A DNA stretch of 62,000 bases from Symsagittifera roscoffensis (taxonomy: Eukaryota; Xenacoelomorpha; Acoela; Convolutidae). The notes beneath the pieces are model-generated. The model was given only the letters and a program-made list of their open reading frames with translations. It was not told the DNA's origin and searched no databases. A program made the position numbers and the translations under genes. Positions 59,835 through 62,000 of the stretch are shown here, piece by piece. Every line of letters starts with the position of its first letter. Within the stretch, counting starts at the first letter, position 1. The stretch is taken from NCBI RefSeq assembly GCF_963678635.1, contig NC_087069.1, positions 37,876,071 through 37,938,070 of the forward strand. The letters are read 5' to 3'.

Positions 59835-62000
59835 CGTGGGCTAAAAAAATGATTATTTTGAGACTGAAAAGCGGTGGTATGGGGTTGTTCAATAATTTGT
59901 TCATAAGTATTATCATCTTGTGACTGGTGTGTCATTATATGTTGGATGGGACTTTGTGATGTGGTGAGTCGAAAATTTGGATTATGTGTGATGGCTAAAT
60001 TTCGAAAATTTCGTGGGACTAGGGATAGTGGATGGTTATTTGGTAAGGGTGGTAATTGTGGTGCCGTTGGCGTTATGTCTACATTGTTATGTTCTTCGTC
60101 GTATGTATTTTGTCGTGTTGCTATTTTTGTGTTATATTCTTTTATTTGTGCGTCTAAAAGAATTTTGTTTATAGATGTAGAAAAGATTCCAAAAAATCCT
60201 GCAAAGAGTATGCGTGCTACGCTTGCTTGTCTGTTTACTTGTGTGTGTATAGCACATGTGTTATAGATTCCTTTTAAAAGTGAGAAAAGAAATCCAATAA
60301 AGTTAAACATTGCGTATAAAATAGTCAATTTTTCTAAGATGTAGTAGGGCCATCCTAGAAAATCGAGGATCTCATTTTTGAGTGTAACAAAGCTAAAAAT
60401 GTTAATTGGTGATATATCTTGGGGACGGTATTTTTCACCGTTTAGATATATATAATCTTTAATGTCTTTAAAATATCCGCTATAGTCTTGCGTGTAGATA
60501 TCGGCAAATCCTGCGGTTTCTGAAAGTTTGCGTAAATTTTGGTCTATTGATTGTCTTTGTATAGTGTCCATTTGTGTTAATAATTCTTGGAATTGTTGTG
60601 TTCTAATGTGATGTTGAATATCTGATTTTGAATAGATTCCTATTGATTGTAAGTCTATATTTGGGTTTCGAGCAATAGCGCGAATGCTTTCTGGTGAAAA
60701 TTTTTTGAGTGATTGCATTAATGTGGGATATGGAGTGAGAAGATAATATTTATTTTCATCAGGGTTTAGTTGTACTACATTGTGGCTATTTTCTGATCCA
60801 CATGGGACTGCGGTATCCCAGAAATAGGTTCTTCGTGAAAGTGTATCCACGAAATGTACTTTATTCTTATAAAAGATAGGGATTCTTTTATAACATCGTT
60901 TATCTTCAAAAACGTATAGTGGTGATACTTTTTTAGTACAAGTATAAAACCATAAGATGTTTCCTTCATAGTCTAAAAAATTTGATCTATTTCCAGATAA
61001 TAAGTATCCCGCATAGGGTATTTTTAATACTGCTAGTGCAAGTGATTGTAATATTTGTGTTCATTCTAATTCGCATAGTTGGTGTAGTGTTTCTAATTCG
61101 GAGAGTGACATTTCTTGAAAAATTCGGCTAATTGTATAATCTAGTTTCATATCTAAATGAATATCATAGTGGATATTACCGAAATATGTAGTATTCATTA
61201 GTGATAATTCTTGTAAGCGTGTGCTTCTGGTGTCATGGGGTTTTAGATGTCCACCAGGTTGTCCGTTGCTTTTTTCAAAATTAACTGGTATATAGGATGT
61301 TCCTTCGTTTAGAGGATGACCTGTGGCATATGGGTCGATTTTTACTTTTCCAGTGGTCATGTCGAATCCTTTTTCGTATTCAACTAATATTTCAGAGTAT
61401 TGTGTTCTGTGAAGTGGATTCCTGTATTTACATGCAAGTTCTGTTTCTTGATATATTTGAAAACGTGTCAATTTATTTTCTATATTGTCTATGTTTCTAA
61501 AATTAGAACTTAGTTTTCGTGATGGATGGACTTGTTCATATGGAATTGATTGTATAAAATATTTTTCGTGAAATTTTATCATACGAGCGTGTATTTTTGC
61601 TACTTGAAATGTTGTACATGTATCTTCGGGGAACCAAACAATTGTTGCTTGTGTTCTCGTTGTAGGGTCGCAATAACCTTGATCATTTTTACAAGGTAAT
61701 CGGATTCCTTGATAGATCATTGTATTATCTGATAAATCTCGTGTTAGTTGTATTTTTTCGAGTTGTATTTTCCAATCAAAAAACATTATTTCTTGGTATC
61801 CTTTATTTTTTGTGTCTGCTTTGCAGTTTGATGGGTCATTTATACCAATGTGTGGTATCCAATGTTTATCGTGTAGGTCATAGGTTAATCGTCCGTGTGC
61901 GCCGTTATACGGGTATTTTTCGTCTAGTTTTATATGTCCTTGGTGTCTTTCAAGTTGTGATTGATGTACAGAGTCTGGAAAAACTTGAAAATTAACTAAC
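59831..62000 (-). pseudogene. Env-like glycoprotein gene (copy C), partial, one stop
   Basis: Open in one frame from the window edge to 59831 except for a TGA at 61061-61063, where A and B have an Arg codon. Upstream of the internal ATG at 61786 the frame continues to the window end, with CKADTKNK and IPHIGINDPSNC. This shows that the copy B 651-codon frame is only part of the gene. Membrane segment and proline-rich tail are as in copy B. Confidence 0.75.

Larger units (their letters stand above)
56003..62000 (-). mobile_element. Giant retrovirus-like element, copy C (3' third only)
   Basis: Third copy of the family, cut by the window edge. Present are the 3' LTR (56003-56412), the 3' noncoding region, the 601-aa ORF and most of env. 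It is about as different from A and B as they are from each other. Its LTR starts 36 bp upstream of the host FN3 exon acceptor, in the host's orientation. Confidence 0.95.

Overview
This window looks like repeat-rich DNA from an animal genome, most likely an AT-rich invertebrate; I cannot name the species from the sequence. It is dominated by retroelements lying in and around the 3' half of one host gene on the minus strand. I recognise no bacterial gene, rRNA, tRNA or CRISPR array.

The central discovery is a family of very large, retrovirus-like LTR elements, all on the minus strand. Copy A (8097-26863, 18.8 kb) and copy B (28200-46840, 18.6 kb) are complete, with 411-bp TG...CA LTRs and 4-bp target duplications (CTAT and AATT). 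Copy C (56003 to the window end) is cut by the window edge. An old fourth fragment sits at bases 1-140. Read 5' to 3' on the minus strand, each element has: LTR, primer-binding site, a structured leader with a 77-codon frame, a 155-aa basic protein, Gag, protease, Ty3/Gypsy-type RT/RNase H/integrase, two small hydrophobic proteins, a 391-codon frame without any AUG, a signal-peptide-bearing Env-like glycoprotein, a conserved 602-aa protein of unknown function, a 1.6-kb 3' noncoding region and the LTR. The genes after pol are chained by tiny overlaps (ATGA type), which is very virus-like. The 602-aa gene is open in all three copies although pol and env are broken in the copies where they can be read.

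Other mobile elements are a decayed Jockey/CR1-group non-LTR retrotransposon (about 1148-5063, minus) and a separate 6.5-kb Ty3/Gypsy element D on the plus strand (47938-54444, 5-bp target duplication CATAT).

Between the elements I find three host exons on the minus strand whose splice phases match at both junctions: a fibronectin-III-like exon (55685-55966), a transmembrane exon (47715-47892) and a terminal cytoplasmic-tail exon (27425-27575). Together they describe the end of a single-pass cell-surface receptor. Element D fills most of the first intron and element B most of the second. Element C begins 36 bp upstream of the FN3 exon, and element A lies downstream of the stop codon.

The remaining stretches are intronic or intergenic DNA with a few short tandem repeats, including a roughly 159-bp degenerate satellite near 55 kb. 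Many reading-frame breaks lie in homopolymers, so assembly error should be excluded before treating every break as biological.
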